A stretch of 41,669 nt of DNA from CAG-177 sp964587915 (GTDB lineage Bacteria > Bacillota > Clostridia > Oscillospirales > Acutalibacteraceae). The DNA lies in NCBI GenBank assembly GCA_964587915.1, contig CAZPMK010000014.1, forward strand, positions 1 through 41,669. Reading direction: 5' to 3'. Numbering within the stretch: position 1 is the first letter of the stretch; each line of letters starts with the position of its first letter. Below are positions 7,394 through 15,033 of this stretch, one piece after another. A program made the position numbers and the translations under genes. The notes beneath the pieces were generated by a model. That model ran no database searches, had not been told where the DNA came from, and was given only the letters and a program-made list of their open reading frames with translations.

Positions 7394-8011
7394 ATGAAAA
7401 AAATCAATGCGGATATTTATCTGATTCGTCATGCACAGTCGTGCGAAAACTCAGGTGATAAATATACACCCGAATTTACTCTTGACGATGCACCGTTGAG
7501 CGAGCTTGGAAAATCACAGGCTTCGGCTCTTGCACAAAGATTTGAAGTCGGCAGTCTTGACATGATATTTGCAAGCACGCTGATTCGCACCGTTCAAACA
7601 ATTCATCCTACCGCCGAAAAGCTCAAGAAGCCCGTAATCCTCCTTCCGGAGCTCAACGAAACAGAAACAAAAATCAGCTCAACTCCTTTTGAAAAGATAA
7701 AGGAAGCGGCTCCCGAGGCTGTGCTTCCCTCGCGTGAATTGTTCCTTCCCGATCCCGAAACACCCGAACAAATAATGCTCAGAGCAAAAACCGCCGTCGA
7801 TAAAATTCTCTCACTTGCAACCGACGGCTCTCAAATTGCCGCCGTCAGTCACCATGATTTTTTCGCCTATCTCATTCCCGCATTTCTCGGACTTTCGTTA
7901 CCCGTAAACATCAAATGGAGCGTATATAACTGCTCCGTTACGCATATCAAGCTCAAAAAGGATAAAATCCCCGAAATCGTTTATTCAAACGACACCTCAC
8001 ATTTGAAATGA
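7394..8011 (+). CDS. Histidine phosphatase family protein (phosphoglycerate mutase-like)
   Basis: This 205-residue cytoplasmic protein belongs to the branch of phosphatases and mutases that use a phosphohistidine. The N-terminal signature LIRHAQSCENSG has the catalytic His (usual RHGxT/S, here RHAQS), and the second active-site His is in AVSHHDFFAYL near residue 155. The middle part STLIRTVQTIHPTA matches the family's SxLxRtxqTA motif. The start at 7394 is preferred to 7385 because AGGGA then has a usable spacing. It has its own promoter and terminator, so it is a single-gene unit. The substrate cannot be named from sequence; a small phosphate ester is likely. Confidence 0.85.
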   Translation: MKKINADIYLIRHAQSCENSGDKYTPEFTLDDAPLSELGKSQASALAQRFEVGSLDMIFASTLIRTVQTIHPTAEKLKKPVILLPELNETETKISSTPFEKIKEAAPEAVLPSRELFLPDPETPEQIMLRAKTAVDKILSLATDGSQIAAVSHHDFFAYLIPAFLGLSLPVNIKWSVYNCSVTHIKLKKDKIPEIVYSNDTSHLK

Positions 8012-8015
8012 ACAA

Positions 8016-8050
8016 GCCCGACGCAGAGCATATCCGTGTCGGGCATTTTT
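8016..8050 (+). terminator. Terminator between the histidine phosphatase and cyclophilin genes
   Basis: GCCCGAC and GTCGGGC form a 7-bp stem, extended weakly, followed by ATTTTT on the plus strand. The converging cyclophilin gene ends 2 nt away, so the hairpin may serve both, though the minus side lacks a good T-run. Confidence 0.85.
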
Positions 8051-8051
8051 A

Positions 8052-8651
8052 TTAGTTGATTTTTTCGATATTGACAGAAAGGATAACAACATCCTTGAGC
8101 GGCTTATCGGAGCGGTCTCTTTCGGTTTTCGCGATTGAGTCAACGGTATCCATGCCGTCAATGACCTGACCGAAAACAGTATGCTTAAAATCGAGCCACG
8201 GAGTACCGCCGAGATTTTCGTAATCCTCGATGCATTCCTCGGGGAAGCCTCGGTCGGTGAGCTGACGCATTTGTGAAAGAAGTCCGTCATCAACCTCGCT
8301 CGCCTGAACAATGAAGAACTGGCTGCCGTTTGTACCCGGTCCCGCATTTGCCATTGAAAGAGCGCCTCTTATGTTGTGATAATCAACGCTGAATTCATCC
8401 TCAAAGCTGTCGCCCCATATGCTCTCGCCGCCTCTTCCCGTTCCCGTGGGGTCTCCGCCCTGTATCATAAAATCGGGAATGACGCGGTGGAATATGATTC
8501 CGTTATAGTATCCGTTTTCGGAATGCTTGACAAAGTTTTCAACCGCCTTGGGTGCGGCATCGGGGAAAAGCAGGATTTTGATTTCTCCCGCCGTTGTTTG
8601 CATGGTTGCAACAATATCTCCCGACCTCGGTGCTCTTGTTTGCTTACTCAT
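8052..8651 (-). CDS. Peptidyl-prolyl cis-trans isomerase, cyclophilin type
   Basis: This 199-residue cyclophilin helps proteins fold by turning proline bonds. The catalytic segment is FHRVIPDFMIQGGDPTGTG (Arg, Phe, Met and Gln of the active site), then ALSMANAGPGTNGSQFFIV, which contains the peptide-binding residues. There is no signal peptide, so it acts in the cytoplasm. An insertion of about 20 residues (around LTDRGFPEECIEDYENLGG) lies after the FFIV strand, before the HTVFGQVIDGMD motif; such longer loops occur in clostridial members. AGAAAGGA precedes the ATG. It appears to be transcribed alone from the promoter at 8686-8714. Confidence 0.95.
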   Translation of the reverse strand: MSKQTRAPRSGDIVATMQTTAGEIKILLFPDAAPKAVENFVKHSENGYYNGIIFHRVIPDFMIQGGDPTGTGRGGESIWGDSFEDEFSVDYHNIRGALSMANAGPGTNGSQFFIVQASEVDDGLLSQMRQLTDRGFPEECIEDYENLGGTPWLDFKHTVFGQVIDGMDTVDSIAKTERDRSDKPLKDVVILSVNIEKIN

Positions 8652-8685
8652 ATAAATTTTCCTTTCTGCAAATCAAATTTATATC

Positions 8686-8714
8686 ATTATATCAGCATTT
8701 ACAATAAAACACAA
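8686..8714 (-). promoter_or_regulatory. Promoter of the cyclophilin gene
   Basis: TATAAT (8686-8691 on the minus strand) has an extended TG and lies 17 nt from a weak -35, TTGTGT (8709-8714). It is about 35 nt before the start codon. Confidence 0.7.
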
Positions 8715-8741
8715 TAAGAATAAAGCAAAAAGTCTCTCTAA

Positions 8742-8769
8742 GCTCCGACCGACAAATTCAATCCGGAGC
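8742..8769. repeat. Short inverted repeat, possible weak terminator
   Basis: GCTCCG and CGGAGC flank 16 nt. On the minus strand a TTTTT run follows about ten bases later, so termination is possible but not convincing. Confidence 0.35.
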
Positions 8770-8951
8770 GTTTATATTGCTTGCATTTTGATTGCAGAGA
8801 TTCTTTGCCCTTGAATTTCTTTTCAACTCTTTTCTGCACGGCTTCTTGATGCACCGAATCCACCTTTATGTGTCTCATCAAAATCCGCAAGAATCTACGG
8901 ACTCGGCTAAATTACATATTTGGTTATTAAATTACGATTTCTGCAGAAATG

Positions 8952-9194
8952 TTACGCTTTATAATCAAAAGCATCAAGTCTATCTCCACCGTTTTCTATT
9001 GCTCTCTTCAAAAGGTCTGAACCTTTGTCGGTGCTGTTCATATTTTTACAAACAGAAACAATATCACCGTCAGCTTGGTTTTGTTCCTGTGATTTAATTA
9101 TAGCACTTTTTTGAGAATTTGCAATATGTGAAAACTGAATTTTGGAGGCAGTTTTTTCGTATTCGAGCAATGAATCAAGAAACGGCTTGAACAT
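8952..9194 (-). pseudogene. Small unidentified ORF, possibly a gene fragment
   Basis: This 80-residue frame has no recognised family. The C-terminal part, with VSVCKNMN and AIENGGDRLDAFDYK, looks protein-like, and the sequence ends suddenly in a stop, as if a longer domain were cut by mutation. The ATG at 9194 lacks a clear Shine-Dalgarno site; an in-frame TGA lies about ten codons upstream. No promoter was seen. It may be a remnant of a mobile-element or phage-type protein, but this is a guess. It may also be non-coding. Confidence 0.35.
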
Positions 9195-9297
9195 TTTTCT
9201 TTGTTTTAGAGCAGCTCTTCAAAGGTAATAACCGCATTTATTACCCGAACGCCGCAAAGGATTTTCACCGCAGAGCATTGGATTTGCCCGTCACGCC

Positions 9298-9330
9298 AAA
9301 ATCCCCTGAACCGTTGATAGTTCAGGGGAT
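9298..9330 (-). terminator. Terminator of the second CoA ligase gene
   Basis: A perfect 11-bp stem (ATCCCCTGAAC with GTTCAGGGGAT) has an 8-nt loop. On the minus strand a short T-run of four (including the stem end) follows. It lies about 50 nt after the stop at 9378. Confidence 0.7.
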
Positions 9331-9377
9331 TCATCATTTATTAGCAAGCAAGAGGTTTAACGATATCCGACCTCTTT

Positions 9378-11009
9378 TCATTTTTCGGGTGTGTATTTAT
9401 CCGAGAGTGCCATGAAATCTATTTTTGCCATCTTTGTTCTCGGCATAGAATCGAGAATTTCAATCTTTCTCGGACATGAGAACTTGGCAAGATTTTTCTT
9501 GCAGTAGGATTGAATTTTATCTTTTGCGTCGTCGTGATTCATGGGATATTTGAGTGTAACGCAGAGCTTTACGCAGGGTCTTGATTTATGATATCCCTGA
9601 ACCGCACACGCTTCGCTGACAAACGGCAGCGTAAGCACGGAATTTTCGATATCGGCAGGATAAACATTATATCCGGAAATGATAATCATTCGCTTTTTTC
9701 TGCCGGTAAAGAACACAAAGCCGTCCTTGTCGATATATCCGAGATCGCCCGTAAGAACCCAGCGAGCACCGTTTTTATCAATGTAAACGCCTTCGTTTCT
9801 CACGGTGTTATCCCCGTTATAGTAACCCTGCATTACGGTAGAGCCTTTGATAACAATCTCTCCGGTTTGACCTGCAGGCAGGCTGTTTTTCATTTCGTCC
9901 CATATCTCAACAGTTACGCCGTCAAGAGCCCTGCCGATGGAATCCTCCTTAACGGCATCATAGCGGTTTACAACGCAAACGGAACCGACCTCGGTAAGTC
10001 CGTAGCCTCTGAAAAGTCTGCCCTTACCGCCGTATTCGGCAATCTTTTCGTTAAACTCACGTACAAGTCTTTCGGGAAGAAAATCTCCACCGCAGAAAAC
10101 AAGACGCATATTTTTCAAATGAGGTCCCGCAAAATGCTTTTCCTCATACATTTTCTTGAACATATTGGGAACACCGAGAATAAACGAAACATTATATTTA
10201 TGCATGAGCTTGTTTGCACTTTCGGCGGAAAACTGAGTCATCGGCAACAGCGTAAAGCCGTTGATGAGCGGAAAATGCATTGCCACGGCAAGACCGAAAG
10301 CGTGGAACATCGGCAAAACAACGAGCGAGCATTCCGCACCGGGCTTATGGTCAACATTATCAAAGGTTTTGAGCTTATCCGCAATGGCGTTGATATTCGC
10401 AGAGGAAAGCATTATCGTCTTGCTTTTGCCCGTGGTTCCGCCGCCGTGAAGATAAACTGCGGTTTTTTCTCCGTCACGACAATCGTTCGTTTTTACGTTG
10501 CGACCCTTTGCAAGAGCAGTGCTGTATTTAATGCTGTCGGCATAACGCTCCAAGCCGTTGCTTTTCTTTTTCTCATAGAGCTTTATTACGGGGTACATCA
10601 GCGGTGAAACATAATCGGAATTTGAACAAATTATGCACGGCAAGCCTGATTCATTGATAACATCGACGTAATCTCCGGCAAGAATATCAAGAATCATAAC
10701 GGCTTTTGATTTCGTAAATTCCATGTTTTCTTTGAGAGCATCGGGCGAAGTGAGAGGATGCACGATATTCGCTATAACGCCGATTTTATTCAGTGCATAA
10801 AAAGCGACAAAAGCATGAATTACATTAGGCAAAAACACGGTAACGACATCACCGCTTTTAATTCCGACAGAGGTGATATATCCCGCAAGTGAATCAACAT
10901 CCTGAATCATCTTTGAAAGGGAGGTTTTACTGCCGAAAGTGATAGCCGCAGTGAAGTTTCCGTTTCGTTTGTAGCTTTCTTTAAGATAATCGTAACAGGT
11001 AGAACTCAT
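9378..11009 (-). CDS. AMP-dependent acyl-CoA ligase, stand-alone
   Basis: This 543-residue ANL enzyme makes an acyl-CoA from a carboxylic acid and ATP. The phosphate loop is YLHGGGTTGKSKTIMLS, where the usual SSGTTG begins GGGTTG, then RGYGLTEVG, WVLTGDLGYIDKDGFVFF and the hinge GRKKRMIIISGYNVYPADIE. The C-terminal Lys region is MPRTKMAKIDFMAL, so a lysine is available for catalysis (TKMAKID). It is only distantly similar to the ligase at 5299-6945. The GGATGG before the ATG is a weak ribosome site. It is a single-gene unit with its own promoter and terminator. The substrate is unknown; the family includes medium- and long-chain fatty acids and aryl acids. Confidence 0.88.
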   Translation of the reverse strand: MSSTCYDYLKESYKRNGNFTAAITFGSKTSLSKMIQDVDSLAGYITSVGIKSGDVVTVFLPNVIHAFVAFYALNKIGVIANIVHPLTSPDALKENMEFTKSKAVMILDILAGDYVDVINESGLPCIICSNSDYVSPLMYPVIKLYEKKKSNGLERYADSIKYSTALAKGRNVKTNDCRDGEKTAVYLHGGGTTGKSKTIMLSSANINAIADKLKTFDNVDHKPGAECSLVVLPMFHAFGLAVAMHFPLINGFTLLPMTQFSAESANKLMHKYNVSFILGVPNMFKKMYEEKHFAGPHLKNMRLVFCGGDFLPERLVREFNEKIAEYGGKGRLFRGYGLTEVGSVCVVNRYDAVKEDSIGRALDGVTVEIWDEMKNSLPAGQTGEIVIKGSTVMQGYYNGDNTVRNEGVYIDKNGARWVLTGDLGYIDKDGFVFFTGRKKRMIIISGYNVYPADIENSVLTLPFVSEACAVQGYHKSRPCVKLCVTLKYPMNHDDAKDKIQSYCKKNLAKFSCPRKIEILDSMPRTKMAKIDFMALSDKYTPEK

Positions 11010-11080
11010 AAGTTAAATATCCATCCAAATCTTTCATATGTAACCGGTACCGCAACACCGTATTGCAGCCCGTAGATACA

Positions 11081-11092
11081 TATGATATCATA
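11081..11092. repeat. 12-bp palindrome TATGATATCATA, copy 2
   Basis: This is the second copy of the sequence at 7263-7274; here the symmetry extends to 14 bp (11080-11093). It covers the -10 of the promoter of the stand-alone CoA ligase. Confidence 0.6.
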
Positions 11093-11111
11093 TTTAATAC
11101 CTTGCCGTCAA
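11082..11111 (-). promoter_or_regulatory. Promoter of the second CoA ligase gene
   Basis: On the minus strand TTGACG (11106-11111) and TATCAT (11082-11087) are 18 nt apart, with extended TG. The -10 lies inside the palindrome at 11081-11092. The 5' untranslated part would be about 70 nt. Confidence 0.7.
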
Positions 11112-11138
11112 TTGACAGACAATGAAATTAAGAAAAGT

Positions 11139-12146
11139 TTAATAATCATGAATTTCGTTCGTTAAAACAATTTTATTATCATCCGTGAATGAGGCTATAA
11201 TGCCGTTGTTGTCGTAGGTTGCAAAGAAAGGAACCTTGGCTTCCATGGTGAGATTCCATTTTACGTTGGGATAAACCTTGCCGAGCTGATTCGTAACGAT
11301 TGCAACCTCGGGTGAAAGCTGTTTTAAGAATTTTGCCGATGACGAACCGAAGTAGCCGTGATGACCGATTTTCAGCAAATCCGCATGACCTATACTCTCT
11401 CCGAGAAGCTCCTCGAGCCCCGTTGATTTTGTTATGTCTGCGGCAAGAAAGGCACTTTTTTCGCCCTTTGTTACCTTTACTCCGACACTTGCGGCATTTT
11501 CTCCCTTACCGTCAAGCTGTGACGGAGTAACAGTATTATAGAACTTGAGCGTAAAGTCGCCGAAAGAAAATTCCTCATCGGGTAAATCATCAATGACCGG
11601 AACGCCGAGAGTGTTAAGGTCATCTATAATCTGAGCATAAGTTTCGTCAATTTTCCACCGTTTCAGCTCGTAATCCTTATCGGTTGCGGGATTCAGCTTT
11701 TTGAAATAAGCCCGCTCGATTTTTATATTCGGGTCGGTAATAACGGCGTGAAATGAGCCTATATGGTCATAATGACAATGCGTCCCGAGAATGAAATCGA
11801 GCCTCGCAACGCCGTCTTCATCTGCGGCAACCTTTTTGATGTACTGCGTTACTTCCTCTTCATAGCCCTTGTATGCCCCCATACGTCTCGGGTTATTATT
11901 CCCCTCGCCCGCATCAATCAACGCAAATTTGCCGTTACTCTCAAGCAGCATGGCATCGGAATTTGCCGTATTCAAAAAATGGATTCTGTCATCGCCGTAT
12001 TCACAGGTGAAGCTCTCCTTTTGCGGAAGCCACGCCTTGCAGTATTGATTGCACAACACGACGGTTATGATATCAAGCACGAATATCGCCGCCATAAGAG
12101 GAACGATTATCCATGTTGCGATTTTTTTAATTCGGTTATTTTTCAT
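11139..12146 (-). CDS. Membrane-anchored ComEC-like metallo-beta-lactamase-fold protein
   Basis: This 335-residue protein has one N-terminal membrane helix (about residues 10-32) and then an extracytoplasmic metallo-beta-lactamase domain of the ComEC/Rec2 hydrolase type. The metal motif is GTHCHYDHIGSF (HxHxDH); LKIGHHGYFGSSS supplies a further His, and LAADIT lies where the metal-binding Asp is expected. The usual VGQGD motif is replaced by LNTANSD, a clear departure from the paralogue at 33657. It may cut a phosphodiester or act on DNA or nucleotides outside the cell, but no substrate is known. There is no competence membrane domain. It faces away from the SulP-like gene, with a separate promoter. 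GGAG precedes the ATG. Confidence 0.82.
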   Translation of the reverse strand: MKNNRIKKIATWIIVPLMAAIFVLDIITVVLCNQYCKAWLPQKESFTCEYGDDRIHFLNTANSDAMLLESNGKFALIDAGEGNNNPRRMGAYKGYEEEVTQYIKKVAADEDGVARLDFILGTHCHYDHIGSFHAVITDPNIKIERAYFKKLNPATDKDYELKRWKIDETYAQIIDDLNTLGVPVIDDLPDEEFSFGDFTLKFYNTVTPSQLDGKGENAASVGVKVTKGEKSAFLAADITKSTGLEELLGESIGHADLLKIGHHGYFGSSSAKFLKQLSPEVAIVTNQLGKVYPNVKWNLTMEAKVPFFATYDNNGIIASFTDDNKIVLTNEIHDY

Positions 12147-12189
12147 GTGTATGCTCCGTTTTTATTGATTAGTAAAGCCTAATGTTATC

Positions 12190-12218
12190 ATTAAAACACA
12201 TTCGGGCGATATTTTCAA
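12190..12218 (-). promoter_or_regulatory. Promoter of the ComEC-like gene 11139-12146
   Basis: On the minus strand TTGAAA (12213-12218) and TTTAAT (12190-12195) are 17 nt apart, with TG one base before the -10. It lies about 45 nt before the start codon. Confidence 0.65.
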
Positions 12219-12269
12219 CCGCAATTCTAAAAAATGTTTAAAAATACAAAAATAATATCAACAAAGCAC

Positions 12270-12298
12270 TTGTATACTTTCGGATTTTAATGTAAAAT
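12270..12298 (+). promoter_or_regulatory. Promoter of the SulP-like gene
   Basis: TTGTAT (12270-12275) and TAAAAT (12293-12298) are 17 nt apart, with the start codon about 33 nt after the -10. Confidence 0.6.
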
Positions 12299-12331
12299 AT
12301 ATTGGTTAAAAGTACGAACGGAGAATGAAAA

Positions 12332-13486
12332 TTGCAAAAAATAACCGAAAATAAAAATAACGGCTTCGGCACTACTCTCGGTTTTGTTACGGGGGTTCTT
12401 TCCGTTGCTTTCAGCATGGGTGCTTGCTCCGAGGTCGGGTGTACCGTCGGCATCATATCGGCATTGCTTGTACTTCTTCTTTCGGAGCCGAGCCTTGATT
12501 TTCCGCTTATGCCGGTATATATGGGCTTTTCAACGGTCTCCTGTGCCGCTTTAACTGCGGGAAGCTCCGCCGCAGGAATTGCCGTTTTCATTGCAGGCCT
12601 ACTGCTTATCATTTCACGCCCGTTTGCCGAAAAATTAAAGAAATACCTTTCCGAACCCTGCATTGCGGGACTTATGCTTTCAGGTGCTTTGACGGTGACG
12701 GTAATGCAGACCAACACCTATTTCAGCATCGGCGCCGTTGGAATGAACGTGCGTAAAATGCTTATTGACTATGTTTCAAGAGGCTTTCATGCGAATTGGA
12801 GAGGCGTTCTCTACGGAACAATCGTCATGGTCATAATGATAACTTTTCCGCGAAAATTCAAAAAGGCAAGCCTTTATGTAAGACCTGCCTTTCTCGCTTT
12901 AATTGCAACGCTTATTCTCAATTTATTTCTTAATCCCGAATATATGCCTACCGCAATTGCCGAGGTCGGCGGCCTTATCCCTCCCGCTTTGCCGTCGGTA
13001 TCCGATTTTCACCCCGTAATTACCGGTCTTCTTTTCGGCGTTGCCCTGTGGCTCCAGCTTCTTTATATTCGGCTGAATGATGCAAAATCGAGCATCACCA
13101 TTTCGGGAATATTCAATATCCTTGTTTCGCCTCTTTGCGGAGCTTTTTTGCCGACAAAGCCCGTCAAACGCTTCAAGCGTACCGCAATGGCTTTCTTGAC
13201 GGGACTTGCAATTTCAGCCGTTTTGTTTGTGCTTCTTTCTAAATATACTTCAAGGACTCCGCTCCCCTCCTGTGCCGTTGTTTTGATAGTCGGTACATGG
13301 CAGGCGGTAAATTGGAAAAAGCTGAAAAATGCTTTTTCAAGTGTTAAAAGCGTAATAATTTTCACCGTAGCGGTTTTGGCTCCTTTGCTTACGGATATCG
13401 CCACCGGTACGATTATCGCCGTCTTGGTAGGTTCGATTTCCTCATTATTCAAAGGTTCCGAAGAACGCATAGACGAATCAGCCTGA
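12332..13486 (+). CDS. SulP/SLC26-like anion transporter without STAS domain
   Basis: This is a polytopic membrane protein of 384 residues, about eleven hydrophobic segments by eye. The motifs EVGGLIPPALPSV and the late helix pair around LAPLLTDIATGTIIAVLVGSI resemble SulP (SLC26) carriers, which move sulfate, bicarbonate or other anions. Full SulP proteins are 500-600 residues with a C-terminal STAS domain; here the protein ends right after the last helix. The start is TTG at 12332 with GGAG nine nt before it; an ATG seven nt earlier runs into a stop in another frame. The 3' end overlaps the converging PhoU-like gene by 38 nt. The substrate is unknown and the family call is from weak motifs. 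Confidence 0.7.
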   Translation: MQKITENKNNGFGTTLGFVTGVLSVAFSMGACSEVGCTVGIISALLVLLLSEPSLDFPLMPVYMGFSTVSCAALTAGSSAAGIAVFIAGLLLIISRPFAEKLKKYLSEPCIAGLMLSGALTVTVMQTNTYFSIGAVGMNVRKMLIDYVSRGFHANWRGVLYGTIVMVIMITFPRKFKKASLYVRPAFLALIATLILNLFLNPEYMPTAIAEVGGLIPPALPSVSDFHPVITGLLFGVALWLQLLYIRLNDAKSSITISGIFNILVSPLCGAFLPTKPVKRFKRTAMAFLTGLAISAVLFVLLSKYTSRTPLPSCAVVLIVGTWQAVNWKKLKNAFSSVKSVIIFTVAVLAPLLTDIATGTIIAVLVGSISSLFKGSEERIDESA

Positions 13487-13931
13487 CAAGCTCGCCGATT
13501 GAATCGCACAGTCGTTGCAGCTTTTCCGTTTCTGAGGTTTTGCCGTTAGAGGCGGCATATGATTTTTCGCATATTTCATTCACTTTTTCGGAACATTCAT
13601 TATACTTTTTTTCAAGCTCTGCCGTCAAAGCACGGCAGGCTTTTTCTTTTGCGACACAGCTCACTGCCGCTCTTTGAGAAAGCCGGATAAGCATATCAAA
13701 ATTGTTTTTCATGCCGTCACCGAAATTCAAATATTTTACGGCAATATCGTAAAAAGCGTAAGATAAAGCCGCAATGTCTTCTCGGGCGACGGGCGGTAAA
13801 AAATCCGAAATCAGCATTTTACACATCTGCATATAGCATCTTTCGGATTCTGCAACGCCTTTTTTCGTCGGAGAGAGAGCAATGGCCCCTTGCCTTTCGA
13901 GCAAGGCAGTATAATCATATTTTCTTTTCAT
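13449..13931 (-). CDS. PhoU-like (DUF47 type) protein linked to the phosphate transporter
   Basis: This 160-residue all-helical protein has no recognised catalytic motif. Its size, helical make-up and location right after a PiT phosphate transporter match the DUF47/PhoU-like regulators that often sit in this position and adjust transporter activity. Members are usually about 200 residues, so it is short. The start at 13931 shares ATGA with the transporter stop (4-nt overlap), a sign of coupled translation; GAGGG precedes it. The frame could extend upstream into the transporter gene, but that part is a shadow. The last 38 nt overlap the end of the SulP-like gene on the other strand. The call is mostly from context. 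Confidence 0.65.
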   Translation of the reverse strand: MKRKYDYTALLERQGAIALSPTKKGVAESERCYMQMCKMLISDFLPPVAREDIAALSYAFYDIAVKYLNFGDGMKNNFDMLIRLSQRAAVSCVAKEKACRALTAELEKKYNECSEKVNEICEKSYAASNGKTSETEKLQRLCDSIGELVRLIRLCVLRNL

Positions 13932-14962
13932 ACAAACACCCTCAAATAAATACAAGAGAGCAGCCAGCCGAGAATGCCGCAGCCGGGGAATGTAAATATC
14001 CATGCCGCCGCCATGTCGACCGCTACGCTCCAATCAACGCTGTGCATACTTTTCGCCGCACCGACTCCCATTACCGCCGTTGTTTTGGTATGCGTGGTGC
14101 TGACGGGAAAGCCGAACACGGTTGACAGAAATAGACAAAGACCTCCTGCCGTATCAGCCGAAAAGCCTTGATATGTATACATTTTCACCATATCAACGCC
14201 AACAGTTTTTATAATTCGTCCGCCGCCGAGAGCAGTCCCGAGACTCATGATGACAGCACAAACGGGAAAAATCCACGAAGCTGCCGTGTTCTCACTTCCG
14301 AGCATGAGCATTTCAAGAGTCAGCACACCGGCGAATTTTTGGGTATCCTGTGCTCCGTGCATGAATGCCATTATTCCGCTCGATGCAATTTGAGAAGCTC
14401 TGAAAAACCGTTCGCTTCTTTCTCTCTCTGTACCCGTAAACGCAAATGCCGTGAGCTTTGAAACGGCAAAACCGCAAATAAAACCGAGAATGCTCGAAAA
14501 AACAAGTCCGTAAAACACCTTGGCAAGCTGTGACATATCAATTCCCGAAAAGCCACCGTTTATCGCAACACTTGCACCCGAGAGTCCTGCAAGCAACGCA
14601 TGACTTTCACTTGTGGGTATGCCGAACGCCCACGCCGCACAAGCCCATATTACAACAGCACTCATACCTGCACAAAGCGCCGCAAGCGAAGCGGCGGGGT
14701 CATTACCGAAATCCGCCATATTTATGACCGTTTCGGAAACGCCGATGCCGATTTTTCGCATCGTAAAAGCTCCTGCAAGGTTTGCCGCACTTGCAAGAAT
14801 CACCGCTTTTTTCATGTTGAGGCATCCCGTTGAAACACACGATGCTATTGCATTCGGTGCATCGGTCCAGCCGTTCACGAAAACAACCGCCAATGTTGCC
14901 GTCAGCGACAATGCGGCAGGCAGACTGCCCATACTCAATGATATAAATTCCGTTAAGCCCAT
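13928..14962 (-). CDS. pit: PiT family inorganic phosphate transporter
   Basis: This is a 344-residue membrane protein of the PiT family, which imports phosphate with a cation. The two inverted family repeats are visible: NGWTDAPNAIASCVSTG near residue 30, corresponding to the GANDVANA signature, and GFPVSTTHTKTTAVMGVG near residue 290. IPTSESHALLAGLSGA and FMHGAQDTQKFAG also fit. Length is in the lower range of bacterial members. ACGGAG precedes the ATG. A strong terminator hairpin lies only about 16 nt before the start, leaving no room for a separate promoter after it, so expression may need readthrough or an upstream internal promoter. The PhoU-like gene follows with a 4-nt overlap. Confidence 0.92.
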   Translation of the reverse strand: MGLTEFISLSMGSLPAALSLTATLAVVFVNGWTDAPNAIASCVSTGCLNMKKAVILASAANLAGAFTMRKIGIGVSETVINMADFGNDPAASLAALCAGMSAVVIWACAAWAFGIPTSESHALLAGLSGASVAINGGFSGIDMSQLAKVFYGLVFSSILGFICGFAVSKLTAFAFTGTERERSERFFRASQIASSGIMAFMHGAQDTQKFAGVLTLEMLMLGSENTAASWIFPVCAVIMSLGTALGGGRIIKTVGVDMVKMYTYQGFSADTAGGLCLFLSTVFGFPVSTTHTKTTAVMGVGAAKSMHSVDWSVAVDMAAAWIFTFPGCGILGWLLSCIYLRVFV

Positions 14963-14978
14963 AGCAACTCCGTAAAAT

Positions 14979-15018
14979 AAAAACGGTTACTTAGCCATCA
15001 CACTAAAGTAACCGTTTT
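14979..15018 (-). terminator. Terminator at the end of the 17-gene operon, just before pit
   Basis: On the minus strand AAAACGGTTACTT pairs with AAGTAACCGTTTT (13 bp including the A/T ends), and the T-rich sequence TTTTTATTTT follows. It ends about 16 nt before the pit start codon. Confidence 0.88.
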
Positions 15019-15033
15019 GAAGTCCGATTTATG

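Larger units (their letters stand above)
8715..9297. other. Gene-poor stretch with possible gene remnants
   Basis: About 580 bases between the cyclophilin promoter and the terminator of the second CoA ligase hold no clear gene. The minus strand has an 80-residue open frame (8952-9194) and, upstream in another frame, an open run ending VRVINAVITFEELL at 9206. Both stop abruptly and neither has a good ribosome site. They may be parts of a decayed gene or of a dispersed element. Nothing recognisable was found on the plus strand. Confidence 0.5.

Noticed and set aside
12238..12717. Minus-strand frame opposite the start of the SulP-like gene
   Set aside because: It has no family motifs, and a well-formed plus-strand promoter and membrane protein explain the same DNA.
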